DNA from: Acytostelium subglobosum LB1
Lineage: Eukaryota; Evosea; Eumycetozoa; Acytosteliales; Acytosteliaceae
Assembly: GCF_000787575.1 (NCBI RefSeq)
Contig: NW_012236517.1
Span: 463,459-527,458, forward strand
DNA length: 64,000 nucleotides
Direction: 5' to 3'
This document shows positions 1-10,636 of the stretch, piece after piece. Position 1 is the stretch's first letter; each line of letters begins with the position of its first letter. Both the position numbers and the translations under genes were made by a program. Under the pieces are notes generated by a model. The model did not search any database. It saw only the letters and a program-made list of their open reading frames with translations, and was not told the DNA's origin.

Positions 1-1447
1 TGAGCTTGGCCAACGGGGCCTCCTTGTTGCCAAAGAGGTGGTTGGCGATGTAGTGCCAGAGGTAGTTGACAATGATTGCCATGAGGTGGATGAATGGAAG
101 GTTGGGGCGACGAGACTTCGTGGAGATGTCCAGTGCTTTGATGTTCCATTCTCTGACGTTGATACCAGAGCGTTGCTTCACCAAGTCTAAGGCTGGGCGC
201 ATGGCTTCTTGGGTCGCCACTTTGCTGCAGTCAAAGAAGAAGTGATTGTAGGGTTGGTCNGTGCAGGAGTTGCCACAGAGAGTGCAGTCAGCGTCTGCTC
301 TCATATGATTGATCGGGAGAGTATGGGAGAAGAACCTGAAGAGGGCGTTGCGTGAAGAAGGTCCTCTCAGGGTGCTGATGACCTTGAAGATGTCTGGGAG
401 CTTGAGGCCGTGGAAGACACTGAGCTGCCATTGACCCTCGGTCAGTCTGATTGAGCCATACTTTGCCTTCCAGAGGATGGCATAGATGTCTTTCAGACTG
501 AGGGTGATACCATTATTGTCCAAGAGTGGTACCTTGTCGCTATGGCTGGAGAGGTGGGCAGAGCGGAACTCCATCCAAGGTGTGTGGAACTTGAGGAAGA
601 GACCAGTGAACTTGCCGCCCAGGCACTTCCTGGCGTTGCGGTGTTGAGTTCTCCACGAGTCCAGGTAGCCATGGGTGAGGTGGGCTGGGGTGTTGAGGAA
701 ACGATTGAACACCCAAACCTTGTAGGCAATTGATCTGAGCCCAATGTCCCAGAGGTTGAGGCCACCTTCATCCCAATGGAAGCTGGCGCGGTCCAGTGCC
801 ATCGTGTTGATGAAGCTGGAGCCGTAGGCGGTGGCCTTGGGGGCTGAGATGAACCATTTGGTGAGGTTATCGATCTTCTTGATCTGCCACTTGGTCGGTG
901 AGTCCAGATAGAAGTGGTACATCAGAGGGGGGAGGGCGTAAGACTTGATAGCTGCAACCTTAGACCGCAGTGTGGTGCTTTCAGACTTGAAGAGCGAGAG
1001 TCTGCCGCGGAGGGAGCTGATGAGAGTCTTGAACTTGGAGTAGATGCCCTGCTTGGTGAAGTTGACGCCCAAGTACCTTTCAGGTTCGGTGGCCACTGGG
1101 TAGGGGAGTTCAGACGTTGGTGCATCGCCCAGGACAATGTGGACAGACTTGTCGACATTGATGGCTGACGAGGTGGCTTTGCAGAAGACCTTGAACCATT
1201 CAATCACTCTCAAGAGTTCCTCGAGTGACCTGGTGAGCGCTGCAGTGTCGTCGGCAAACTGGAGAAGCTTGACCTTCTTGCGGACGGTCGAGACTTTCTT
1301 GCCGTCGACTAATGTGTCGAGGGGCGGTGACACAGGCAGGCCCACGATGGATTGGTCGGCGTTGATTGCTGCTGCCAGTGCCTCAATGACCAGCACAAAG
1401 AGCGTCGGGGAGAGAGGGTCACCTTGCTTGTCTTGGCGGAGAGGACC
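1..1447 (-). pseudogene. LINE ORF2, C-terminal part: reverse transcriptase plus zinc knuckle
   Basis: This frame is open without a stop from 1447 down to base 1. It begins with the RT motif RQDKQGDPLSPTLF, followed by the catalytic QFADD motif (about 1190-1202) and the YLG motif near 1070. Near 240-300 it has C-x2-C-x8-H-x4-C spacing, the zinc-binding knuckle found after the RT in many LINEs and in the TRE family. The upstream RT motifs, including the one with the first catalytic aspartate, are not present in this or the adjoining frame. The frame is offset from the endonuclease frame, with a TGA closing it at 1448-1450. The simplest reading is an internal deletion with a frame change near 1440. 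One base is ambiguous (260). The protein continues past the window. Confidence 0.85.
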
Positions 1448-2721
1448 TCATCGGCCGTGATGGGCTCCTCGAGTGGCTGGAGGTGCTCCCGGCAGTCCGG
1501 GCTCCAGTGGGACAGTAGTCTCTCATGCTCATCGGCGTCGTCGGCGCCCTTGGTGTAGAGCTTGGAGTAGAACGAGTGGAATGCCTTGCGTATCTCGGGA
1601 GGGTCAGAGGTGGCGGCGCCATCCTCGCCGTAGATCTCGGTGATCAGATCAACGGTCTTCCTACCCTTGGCGATGCGAGTGAGGTACTTGCTTGGCATTT
1701 CCATGCCAAGCTCAGCGTCCCTTCGTTGTGCCTCCTTCTCGACCTTTGCAGACTCGAGGAGGTCGGCTAGCCTGGACTGATCAAGCCGGTGTGGTGTGGC
1801 CCCTGGTGGCGGGCGAGCGAGGTAGCGTTTGAGTTCCACTATGATCCTCCTTCGCTCGCCGGCGTTGCGAGCCTGCTCCGCCTTGAGCCGCGAGATGAGC
1901 GCCTCTTTGATGCTGAGCCAAGTGGACAGACCAGAGGGTGTGATGCGACTGAGAGTGCCGTGGACCAAGTCCATCGCGGCAGGAGNCGCAAGCGTTTCCT
2001 TCCTCAGTATCCATCTGTGTCCTGTTGGGGTGATCTGTTTTGGGTATACTGTTATCAGTACGGGGTGATGATCTGACTTGGTGTGCGCATGGGATACATC
2101 TACCTTGGCGCGGTGAGGGCCCACCAGGGTGGACCGGACGTACAGTCGGTCGAGGCGTTTCTCCGTACCGCTCGACAACGACTTGTGGGTGGGGATGTTA
2201 TCATGGGCGCCGGTGTCAACAAGATCGTTGAGGGCTGCCAGCTCGTTGATGAACAATGTGAAGTCGTCACGATCAGTTGCGCACGTGTTGAAGTCGCCTG
2301 CGATCACGTCGATGTCGTTGTCAAAGATCGCTTGAGAGTTCTGCAGGGTGGTGACAAAGTCCAACCTGCCAGCATTCGAGGCAGGCGCGTACACCAACAG
2401 GATCGTAATGGTGTAGTTTGGCTCGTTCACACGGACCAACAATGTGCGGCCAAGCCTGTCGGCGAAGAGAGTGTCTGCCTTGAGGGTGGAGCCCAAGGGC
2501 TTCACCAGGCCGACACCAGTGCCTCTGCCCGAGGCGTTGGTGACCGCCCTGTTTGGGTAACGGGCGGTGAGGGCGACGACTTCTCCGTCGTCGCCGTTCG
2601 TCTCCGTGAGGAGAGCAAGGGTAGGGCCGTGCAGCGTCAGGTGATTAAACACCGATGATGCTGTGTCTGCTCTGGAAGAGCCCTGTACATTCCAGAGCAT
2701 GATATCCAATGAGGTCATCAT
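1435..2721 (-). pseudogene. LINE ORF2, N-terminal part: APE-type endonuclease
   Basis: The ORF starts with MMTSLDIMLWNVQG and shows the endonuclease/exonuclease/phosphatase fold signatures: the N-terminal WNVQG, LLTETN (the catalytic Glu), VIAGDFNTCATDRD and the C-terminal SDHHPVLITV. In LINEs this domain nicks the target DNA. A linker follows, and then the beginning of the RT region (PITADEVLSA). After about 1435 the frame runs into unrelated residues and stops at 1309, while the true RT continues in another frame. The start codon overlaps the ORF1 stop in an ATGA, which suggests coupled termination and re-initiation. One base is ambiguous (1986). Confidence 0.88.
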
Positions 2722-3803
2722 GACTTCTTGGTCGTCCTAGAACGACGGACCACTTTGGGCTTCTTGGTGTCGGGCTTGGGAGGGGTGGACGGATCGACCT
2801 CGACCGACTCGGCAGCGGCCACGTCCTTCTTCCTCTTGAATGCCAAGGAGATGGGGGCAAGGATCTTCTTGACACTGTTCAACAGTGCCGGCGACTCGGT
2901 GGCGGCGCTTGAAGATGCGCTGGCCAGAGTAGCAGGTGGCGCCGCAGCCCTTGGGGCAGTGTACGGCGAGGAAGGTGAGGTCGACAATGATCTGCCCAGT
3001 GGGGTGACGTTCTTGACGACGACAGGTGTAGACGGCATGGCCGCGGGCTCCGTTCTTGTTGGAGAGTGCGAGCGATCGCTCGAGGAGGAAGCGACAGAGG
3101 CCTCGGCGCTGTCGGTCTTGGGAGGTGAGCTCACAGGCTTGTCGGCCGCGGGCTTGTTGGGCGTCGTCTTGGAAGGCGTAGCCTTGGCGGACACGGACTG
3201 AGCTTGCTTGCGCGCCTTGCGGGCGCGGGTGCTCGAGCGCTTCTTGAAGGGCACGACACGCGAGGCAGCCACGTTGGGGTTGACCATGATGTCGTCCTTG
3301 AGTGACTCGAACTGAGTGGCTGAGGGCCACAGCAGTGTGATCGTGTGACGAGAGCCAGCGACATGGTGATGTACAAACGAAGGAGGACACAACTCTGAAA
3401 TGTCTGTCGGCTTGGTACGGGCGCCGTCGTCCTTGGTGGCCACAAACGTCATCTCGACGAAGTGGTGGGATGGCACAAACAGGCGGGCGCTGACAGGTGA
3501 CGAGGCGCCAGTGAGGGTGCAAGCGTTGCTGCGGAAGTGCTCGACAAGCTTGCTGAGTTCTGCAGAAGAGTAGGCTTTACCTTCAACGGTCAAGCCACGG
3601 AGTGCACTGCTATCCTTAGAGGCAGCAGTGCCTGATGGGTACGATCTGCTTACACGCATGTGCAAGCGCAGACCTTTCATGTAGTCCTCTGGCAGCAGCG
3701 CTGCGCCAGGGTAGAAGATACGCACGTCGTATGATGACTGCGATGAGGGTGGCGCACGATCATTGATCGGGCCATACCTTGCGAAGAAAGACTCCGCTCC
3801 CAT
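2718..3803 (-). CDS. LINE ORF1 protein
   Basis: This is a 361-residue ORF directly upstream of ORF2. The first in-frame ATG is at 3803 (MGAESFFARYGPIND). The open frame extends to 3911 but has only non-ATG codons there. The N-terminal two thirds is mixed alpha/beta-like sequence without a motif I recognise. The C-terminal part is rich in Ser, Pro, Ala and Lys and ends in a very basic tail (KKPKVVRRSRTTKKS). That suits the nucleic-acid-binding role expected of LINE ORF1 proteins, but no zinc knuckle is visible. The stop overlaps the ORF2 start. High GC and heavy use of GCC/GGC codons set it apart from the host genes. Confidence 0.8.
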   Translation of the reverse strand: MGAESFFARYGPINDRAPPSSQSSYDVRIFYPGAALLPEDYMKGLRLHMRVSRSYPSGTAASKDSSALRGLTVEGKAYSSAELSKLVEHFRSNACTLTGASSPVSARLFVPSHHFVEMTFVATKDDGARTKPTDISELCPPSFVHHHVAGSRHTITLLWPSATQFESLKDDIMVNPNVAASRVVPFKKRSSTRARKARKQAQSVSAKATPSKTTPNKPAADKPVSSPPKTDSAEASVASSSSDRSHSPTRTEPAAMPSTPVVVKNVTPLGRSLSTSPSSPYTAPRAAAPPATLASASSSAATESPALLNSVKKILAPISLAFKRKKDVAAAESVEVDPSTPPKPDTKKPKVVRRSRTTKKS

Positions 3804-3968
3804 TGTAATCTGTGACAGGGCACTCACCTGAGTACAGCTGTTGTTGATTGAGAGTTGATGTATTGACTTTGCTAGATTGAGTGATCGAGTAACAGATAGT
3901 AACTGTATCACTCGTTTCGGTTTTTAATTTTCCTTCATTGTTTATTTATTTAAGGTCACTGAATACCT

Positions 3969-3975
3969 AAAAAAA
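3969..3975 (-). terminator. T7 run, likely Pol III terminator of tRNA-Asn
   Basis: On the minus strand a run of seven T lies about 26 bases after the tRNA 3' end. It is the first strong T-run downstream of the tRNA and the likely Pol III terminator. Its presence suggests that the LINE joins beyond this point. Confidence 0.55.
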
Positions 3976-4000
3976 TTGAATATTGAATAAAATAAATGGT

Positions 4001-4073
4001 CGCTCCTGGTTGGGATCGAACCAACGACCGTTCGGTTAACAGCCGAACGCTCTGCCGACTGAGCCACAGAAGC
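4001..4073 (-). tRNA. tRNA-Asn (anticodon GTT)
   Basis: The 73-nt sequence folds into a full cloverleaf. The acceptor stem GCTTCTG pairs with CAGGAGC with one G-U, and the discriminator is G. The D-arm is GCTC...GAGC, the anticodon stem TTCGG/CCGAA carries the loop CTGTTAA, and the T-arm is GTTGG/CCAAC with loop TTCGATC. The anticodon GTT reads Asn codons. There is no intron and no encoded CCA. The LINE lies on its 3' side, so this gene probably served as the integration target. Confidence 0.97.
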
Positions 4074-4686
4074 TGTGGGGGAAAATATTTGATAATCTGG
4101 TTTTGAACAGTTTTTTTGGGTCGATTTTACAACTTTTTATATTCTATTTACCTGTTTTGTATCTTATAAAGACGTCTAAATATCACCATTCCTTCCAAAT
4201 AATATAGAAGAGTTGGGTATTGAAGAAACGATCAGATTATTATCGACAGATTTATCCTTTTCTTTGTAAAACTTTTGGCCTTAAGAAATGGGCTGGTGGA
4301 TCAAGCCACTATCGGAACCTTTGCACTACCCCCATTCTCTACATAAATCTAGAGAGTGTGTCACGTGAAGGGCGCAGTGGACCTGGCGAGTTGATTGTTT
4401 TTTGGAACCCAAATATGGATGATGACATTGTGTGGTTGTTTGATGTCCACAACCTACACTTCTAACAAGTTATCTTCCACACATTGTTCAAGTCAATCAA
4501 TCAATAATCATTCAAACATCCAAATCAATCCCAGACCCAATGAGAAGTGGCTAAGCCATCATCCATCTACCAATGGCAACTAAAGGACCATTAAACATTA
4601 AAACAGTTCAATCAATCAATCTAAATAACTTACCTTTGTTGTAAATTTAAACAAATATATATATACTAACCTACAAATATTATAAT
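4074..4686. other. AT-rich spacer
   Basis: No gene is supported here. An open frame at 4220-4465 begins with TTG and has no recognisable features. The last 100 bases before 4687 are very AT-rich and fit the promoter and leader of the CAP-domain gene. Confidence 0.6.
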
Positions 4687-5529
4687 ATGTCGAGATTAAT
4701 TGTTACCATATTCTTACTATCGCTGACATTGTCAAGTGTCTTGGCCGCTGTCAGCTTCAACCCTACCTACCAGTTGTCTCTGGTTAATGGTATTCGTGCC
4801 GATGCCGGAAAGGCAGCTATCCAAATAAGCCCATGTCTTATGGATTCCGCCCAATTTCACTCTGAATACCAAGCAAGGTAAGGGTCATCACGACACCTCT
4901 TATAATGAATACATAACATAATTACTTACTCTTAATAATTTAGCACCTCCACAATGACTCACGACGATCCAAATGGAGGATTGTTTGAGAGATTCGAGGT
5001 ATATGGTGCAAACAGCATGTCAAATGCCGCAGAGAACGTTGCAGCCGGTCAACAAACCGATGACAGTGTTATTTCATCGTGGAAGAACAGTCCAGGTCAT
5101 TATGCCAACATGATTGGAGACTACACCTTTATAGGTTTGGGAATGAAGGTTGGATCAAGTGGTACTCCCTACTGGACTCAACAGTTCATGACTGGTAGCT
5201 GCACTCCAGTTTCCACCACCTCGTCCACTACCACCAAGCCAACCACATCCTCAACCACTACCACCAAGCCAACTACATCCTCCACTACTACCACCAAGCC
5301 AACAACAACTACTACTAAGCCAACAACATCATCCACCACTACCACCAAGCCAACTACATCGTCCACATCTAGCCAGTCGACCACAACTGGTGCATCGACT
5401 ACAACTGATGCATCCACCACTGCCCCTGCCGGTACTACCGACTCGAAGCTTCCAAACTCCTCATCCAAGGTCATCATCAGCGTATACTCTGTACTTGCCT
5501 TGTTGTTCATTACCTTCATCCTCTGTTAA
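4687..5529 (+). CDS. CAP/SCP-domain secreted protein, GPI-anchored
   Basis: The gene has two exons, 4687-4877 and 4944-5529, with a GTAAGG...TTTAG intron, and encodes 258 residues. A clear signal peptide (about residues 1-22) is followed by a compact CAP/SCP domain (CRISP, antigen 5, PR-1 family) with the signatures TMTHDD, AENVAAG, SWKNSPGHYANMIG and YWTQQF. The conserved His/Glu pocket residues are retained. A Thr/Ser-rich mucin-like stalk of repeated KPTTSSTTTT units follows. The end is hydrophobic (VIISVYSVLALLFITFIL) after a small-residue site, which fits GPI-anchor addition. It probably sits on the cell surface or in the extracellular matrix. CAP proteins bind lipids or act in wall and defence roles; the specific function is unknown. 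Confidence 0.92.
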
Positions 5530-5782
5530 TCTATACATATTTTATATATAATTTATTTATTAATTTATTTATTATTATTATTAAACATCTGTCACCTTTA
5601 TTATTTATTATCTCTTATCTCTTTGATAAATGATTGAATGTCAATGACAAGTGTTATTATGTTGACAGTCACTTCTAAGAAGTGAATGGTCAACCCTCAG
5701 AGGAGTTAAGTTTGCCTTTTTGGGTCACTTCATTTCAAGTTCATCTTACGCAATCACATAAACATACATATACTTTGAACAA

Positions 5783-8700
5783 ATGGATAATGATGGCAAA
5801 GGACAGAACAAGTTAAGAGTGTCAACAGGTGGAACAACAACAACAACAAGAAGGAATAGGACATTGACTACACTTATAGAGGATGGACTAGTTGATGTTA
5901 ATGCTCAATGTCATTTCATATATGAGGGCAAGAGATATAATTGCACCATCACATACGTCAATAACAAATATTGCTTTGTTGGTACACGTGACAATGGTGA
6001 TGTTATCACAGAACATGCATCAACAACATTCATACGAGAGTTACTCTCTTTGCCAAGTACATTCAAGATTGACGGCAACAAAGAGTTGGTGATCAACAAC
6101 ATGAGGATAGTAGATTATGAGTTGAAGCCATTACAACAGTCTGGACTCGAAGAAGGTCTAAAGGATATGTCTATCAATAGCAACAACAACAATGAGACAG
6201 CACAGGCAAAGGTAGTCACACCAACAAAGTACATGTCATCGTCAACTACATCAACAACATCAACCCCTGGCACACCTGATAATCAACAAACAAACAATGG
6301 TGGCTTGCTTAGAACACCTCCTTCGGCAATGCCTCCACGTCGACAGGCACTGAGTCAACCAACAAGTGTCAGACCAGTGTATGAGTTTGATTTGATCAAA
6401 CCATCATCCACTAGACACATCCAACTCGAGTATCAAGACATGGAGCCAGCTGTAATCAAGGCCTCTGGCTTGGGACGTTACTTTCACTTCAATTGTGAAC
6501 GATATCTCAGTTGGTCAACACGATCCAAGTCATCATCATTATCCTCATCAGCAACAACAACATCGACAACATCAACCCAGAGTCCAACGACAACGACAAC
6601 ACCAACAACCATTGCAGAGGCAATAAGATTGGATGGCTTTGTCTGGGAGAATGAGGTACTGGACATACTCAAGCAGGCTAAACATAGAGTGTTCCTACCT
6701 GGGGAGAAGGACGGAGAGAGTATACCCTATCAAGAGGTTATCAGGATTCTCAAGGAGGAGAAGGGTGACTTCTATTTGTTCCAATCAACATTGTTGGTGC
6801 CCAAGGAGTTCCGTGGAAACCTCCCAACGAACATTACATTCTCTCGATCCATTCCCGACTTCCTCAGTGTAACATTCCACCCGACAACTGGAAGACGCAC
6901 AATCAAGATCCTCGATGCCAAGTCCACATCAACAATCAAGTTCTCACAACGCTTGCAGTTGGCCTACTACTACATCTTGCTCGTTGAGGTCTTCAAGTTG
7001 GAAGGCATCACAGATATTGACCTCGATGATAATGGGGCGATCTATCTAAAGGCACGACCAGTGCCTGAGGACTTTGACCTGGTGTCCACCGTCGAGAAGC
7101 TTAGACGCTTCATGTATGGCGACTCGAGCGATCCCGAGAGTCTGCTGGTCAAGATACTCAAGCAACGCAAGATGGATAGTCCTTGGACGCTGAGCGAGGC
7201 GTGCGAGGGCTGTGAGTACCTGCCTCAGTGTACGAAGCAGGCCGAGGCCGAGGGCAGCAGGAACGTCATCGCCATGCACAAACATTATACTATTGAAACA
7301 CTACTCGCATTGAAGAAAGACGACGCGATTTCGACCGAGACCAAGCCACTGAGCGAGGTAGAGAGGCTGTGCAAGATCGATCCGGACATTATCAAGGACC
7401 TTGAGCTCAAGAGCGAGTTCATCAAGATGCAGCCTCGTCTCCAGGCTGCACTCACACATAGTGTTGAGCTCACTGGATTCAACAACGTGTTTTTCCCGAT
7501 CGATGAAGATGTGGCACTCTACATCTCTTTGGTGTCGCACCCCCAGAAGCAGACATTGTTCAACTGGACATTGACTGTATATGATGGGCTAAAGAGTCCA
7601 GCAACATACACCGGACCAGGAGAAAAGATTGCAGACATGGTGTCCTTGATGGCCTCGTTGTTCACCGAGAATAGTGCCAAGAGGACGCTTCAGGTGTTCA
7701 TCTGGGACACATTCGAGAGGGGATACTTCTTCAGTCTATGCCGCGAGCTGCTCACGGCCAACCAGCCAGACTCGCCCATCTTCCAGAGCGTTGTGCAGGT
7801 GTTGGCGGTGCTCTACGATGACTCGGACTGGATCAACTTCAATCTAGGCTACTACCCCCACGAGCCATTCTCATACAACTCAAAGAATGGCAAGGAGGGC
7901 TCTGGTGCAAAGTCAACGCCATTTGTCGTCATTAAGGAACAGGTAATGCAAGCGCTCGCCATTAATATATACCCACCTTATACCTTGGCAGACATTGCAT
8001 GCTCAATGCTTGGACTCAAGACCGCGCCAACGAGCCTCCTGCCCGACCACATATTCGCCACCATCATCCAGCCCGGACTTCCAGACTGCGCTCCTTTCAT
8101 CGAGCGTGTGGACTATCTCCACCAAGTCATCACCAATCTCCGAGTTCGTTTGTTCACTGCTCAGTCCCATGAGCAAAAGATTAAGAAGGTATGTATGTCT
8201 GATTGATCGAATGAATGATTGAGCCATAAACTGACTCACATCAATCAATAAGTTCAAACAAAGGAGTGCTCTCAAGTATGTCAACCCTTTGATCAACAAG
8301 TTGATGTATTGTTATCAGTTTGAGCTGATGGCCAAGTATAGGATGATCAGGTCCGTGCGATCATGCTCGGTGGACATCAATATACATGATGGAAAGTACC
8401 TCATAATGACATTGATGGACGATGGTAGATTCCAGACGAGGATACATCAGCAATACTACTCATACTTTGAGCAGAGACTCAAGGACACCTTTGCCCACTT
8501 TGCCATGGTCCACTACTCACACGATGGTGTCAAGCTGCTTCGACAATACGATGATCTCGACTTCATGGCACCAACGGGCATCTACGAGGTGACCAAGATA
8601 TTAGTCTCGCCAGCCGACACATTTGACTCATTCGTCATTGCCAACATCACACTCGCACTTCCCAAGGACGTAGTGTTGGAGAAACGGTATGTAAACAATC

Positions 8701-10585
8701 ATTCAACCACCCATTCACTCAATTGCTCACCTTCCATTCCTCCCTCAGACAATCATACATCTTGTTTGAAAAGTTCGACACAGACTACTTCTCACAGTAT
8801 AAGTGGCTGGTAGCCAGCTACGAACAAATAGACAGCCAGGCAAACTCACCAATGTTGGACTTGTTCAACAACCCCGCCAAATGGACGAGCGAGTCGGAGG
8901 AGTATGCTGACTTTGCCAGAGCGGTGAAACATACCATAGAGGCACTCAATCAAACAGACACGACCAAGAGAATGGACAACAGATTGACTCTGACTCCATC
9001 ACAACGACAAGTCGTTGAGAACGCATCAAAGAAGCGTTTGCAACTGGTGCGTGGACCACCCGGCACGGGCAAGACTCACTTCTTGGCGCTGCTCGTACTC
9101 ATTATCTTTGACACGTGGATCAGATTGGAGCGCAAGGAGGGCTATCTCATTGTGATTACAGCATTGACGCACACGGCCATCGACAATGCTCTTCTACGAA
9201 TTGCCAAGCTCAAGAAAGAGTACGAGACCTACACAGGCGCATCGCTCCACTTCCACATTGTAAAGAAGGAGAAGACCATTAGCCAAGCACTGGCGAGCAA
9301 TGGTGTGCTCACGGTCGACCAAGCTGCAAAGAACCTGTACAGATTCCAAGTGGTGGGTGCCACTTGTTGGGGTGTATCCACACTCAAGACATCAAGACCA
9401 ATTGACTACTTGATCATTGATGAGGCCTCCCAGCTGCAGACACCAATCGCAGCAATGGCCATGAATTTGGCACATAGATATCTCATTTGTGGCGATAATC
9501 TGCAGTTGCCACCTGTGTTGCAAGGCAAGTACGCCGTCAAGCATGAGCTGGCCATCAACAATCAAACATACGATCCCAAGGTGCACAAGTCGGTCTTCTC
9601 GTGTGTCAAGTCGCTGCTAATCAAGAACAACTGTGGCCAGGCATTCTTGACACTCAATGAGAACTTTAGAATGACACCCGACCTCTGTCAGTTCGCTGCC
9701 AAGTATCTCTACGGCGACTCATACCGATGCTTTGATGTTGACCAGAAGCCGACCATCGAACCAGCACTGCTGGGTACGTACAGCGAGGTGATCCGGTCCA
9801 TCTACGACTCGGGACGATCGTGCTTCACACTGATGATCGACGGCAATCACTTTGGAAACAGACAGGTCGAGGTGGACTTGGTCAGACAGATATACATGTA
9901 CGAGCGAGAGAGGTTCATCCGCAGGAACCAACAAAAACAAACCTGGCATTCTGCAGACGACTTGGAGAATGCATTCTGGTCAAGTCTTCAACTGGGCGTT
10001 GTCACACCACTCAATGCACAAAGGATAGACATGCAGCTAATGGTGATATCGGAACAGGCCAAGCATGGTTGTGCTGCAGATCACAAACCATCGATTGGAA
10101 CTGCTGAGAAGATGCAGGGACAAGAGTTCGACACTGTGGTGGTATGCTACAATGGATGGAGCAGCAGCAACAAGGCTCACGACTTTATCTACAACCTCAA
10201 TCGACTCAATGTATCATTCACGCGATCCAAGCAGCGCGTCATTCTCATCACGTCCAGACCATTGCTCGCGCCATCTCAAGCAGTACTAAGCAACAAGAAG
10301 ACAGAAAGAGCCTATGACTATCTTATGAACTTTGTAAACTACTCCAATGTGACAAACCTTGTTGCTCATCCAGTGACAAGCGGCAGCAGCAGTAGTGGAA
10401 TCACACCCTTGAAGACTTCAACAACTGGAACTCCAAACTTGTCCACACCAGATTCAAAGGAGTTGCTGCCTATAGCTAGTACACCACAGACACCAATCCA
10501 AGATCTTCAGTTGGACTTTATCAGCAAGCTATCTCTAACAAGAAGAGATACTCAATCAAACGACGACAATAACAACAATCAATAG
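5783..10585 (+). CDS. Cas4/Dna2-like nuclease fused to SF1 (UPF1-like) helicase
   Basis: There are three exons: 5783-8188, 8253-8686 and 8749-10585 (1558 residues). After a low-complexity N-terminus lies a PD-(D/E)xK nuclease: IPDF (about 357-360), ILDAK (376-380) and a Q-x3-Y helix (about 392-396). Cys238 and C474-x2-C-x5-C483 match the four-cysteine iron-sulfur cluster of Cas4, Dna2 and TM0106-type nucleases. Residues of roughly 570-780 could be a degenerate RNase H-like module (inference). The C-terminal third is an SF1 helicase: GPPGTGKT (about 1049-1056), IIDEAS (1169-1174), GDNLQLPPV, NENFRM, QGQEFDTVV and NVSFTRSKQR. The Thr/Gly/Ser-rich tail is probably disordered. The expected activity is ATP-driven DNA or RNA unwinding coupled to cleavage. 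The order matches Dna2, but the nuclease looks more like the bacterial TM0106 group, so I do not call it DNA2. It converges with the next gene at 51 bp. Confidence 0.9.
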
Positions 10586-10636
10586 TGATTGATTGATTGA
10601 TTGATCGATGGATGTAATCAAATTAGAAGTTTACTA

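Larger units (their letters stand above)
1..3960 (-). mobile_element. TRE3-like LINE (non-LTR retrotransposon), 5' part, damaged
   Basis: The minus strand carries ORF1 and then ORF2 in the usual LINE order. ORF2 has an N-terminal APE-type endonuclease, reverse-transcriptase motifs including FADD, and a Cys/Cys/His/Cys knuckle near the window edge. The 3' end lies beyond base 1. The 5' end must lie between the ORF1 start (3803) and the tRNA-Asn gene (4001-4073), on the 3' side of that gene. Dictyostelid TRE3 elements are known to insert a short distance downstream of tRNA genes, so I infer this class. The element is clearly richer in GC than the host spacers. ORF2 is broken: its RT frame changes near 1440 and the RT motifs expected there are absent. 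The exact 5' boundary and target-site duplication could not be fixed. Confidence 0.88.

Noticed and set aside
3804-3911. N-terminal extension of LINE ORF1
   Set aside because: The extra frame starts with GTG and has no ATG, so the start at 3803 is preferred.
4220-4465. 81-residue frame after the tRNA
   Set aside because: It begins with TTG, has no recognisable features and lies in AT-rich spacer.
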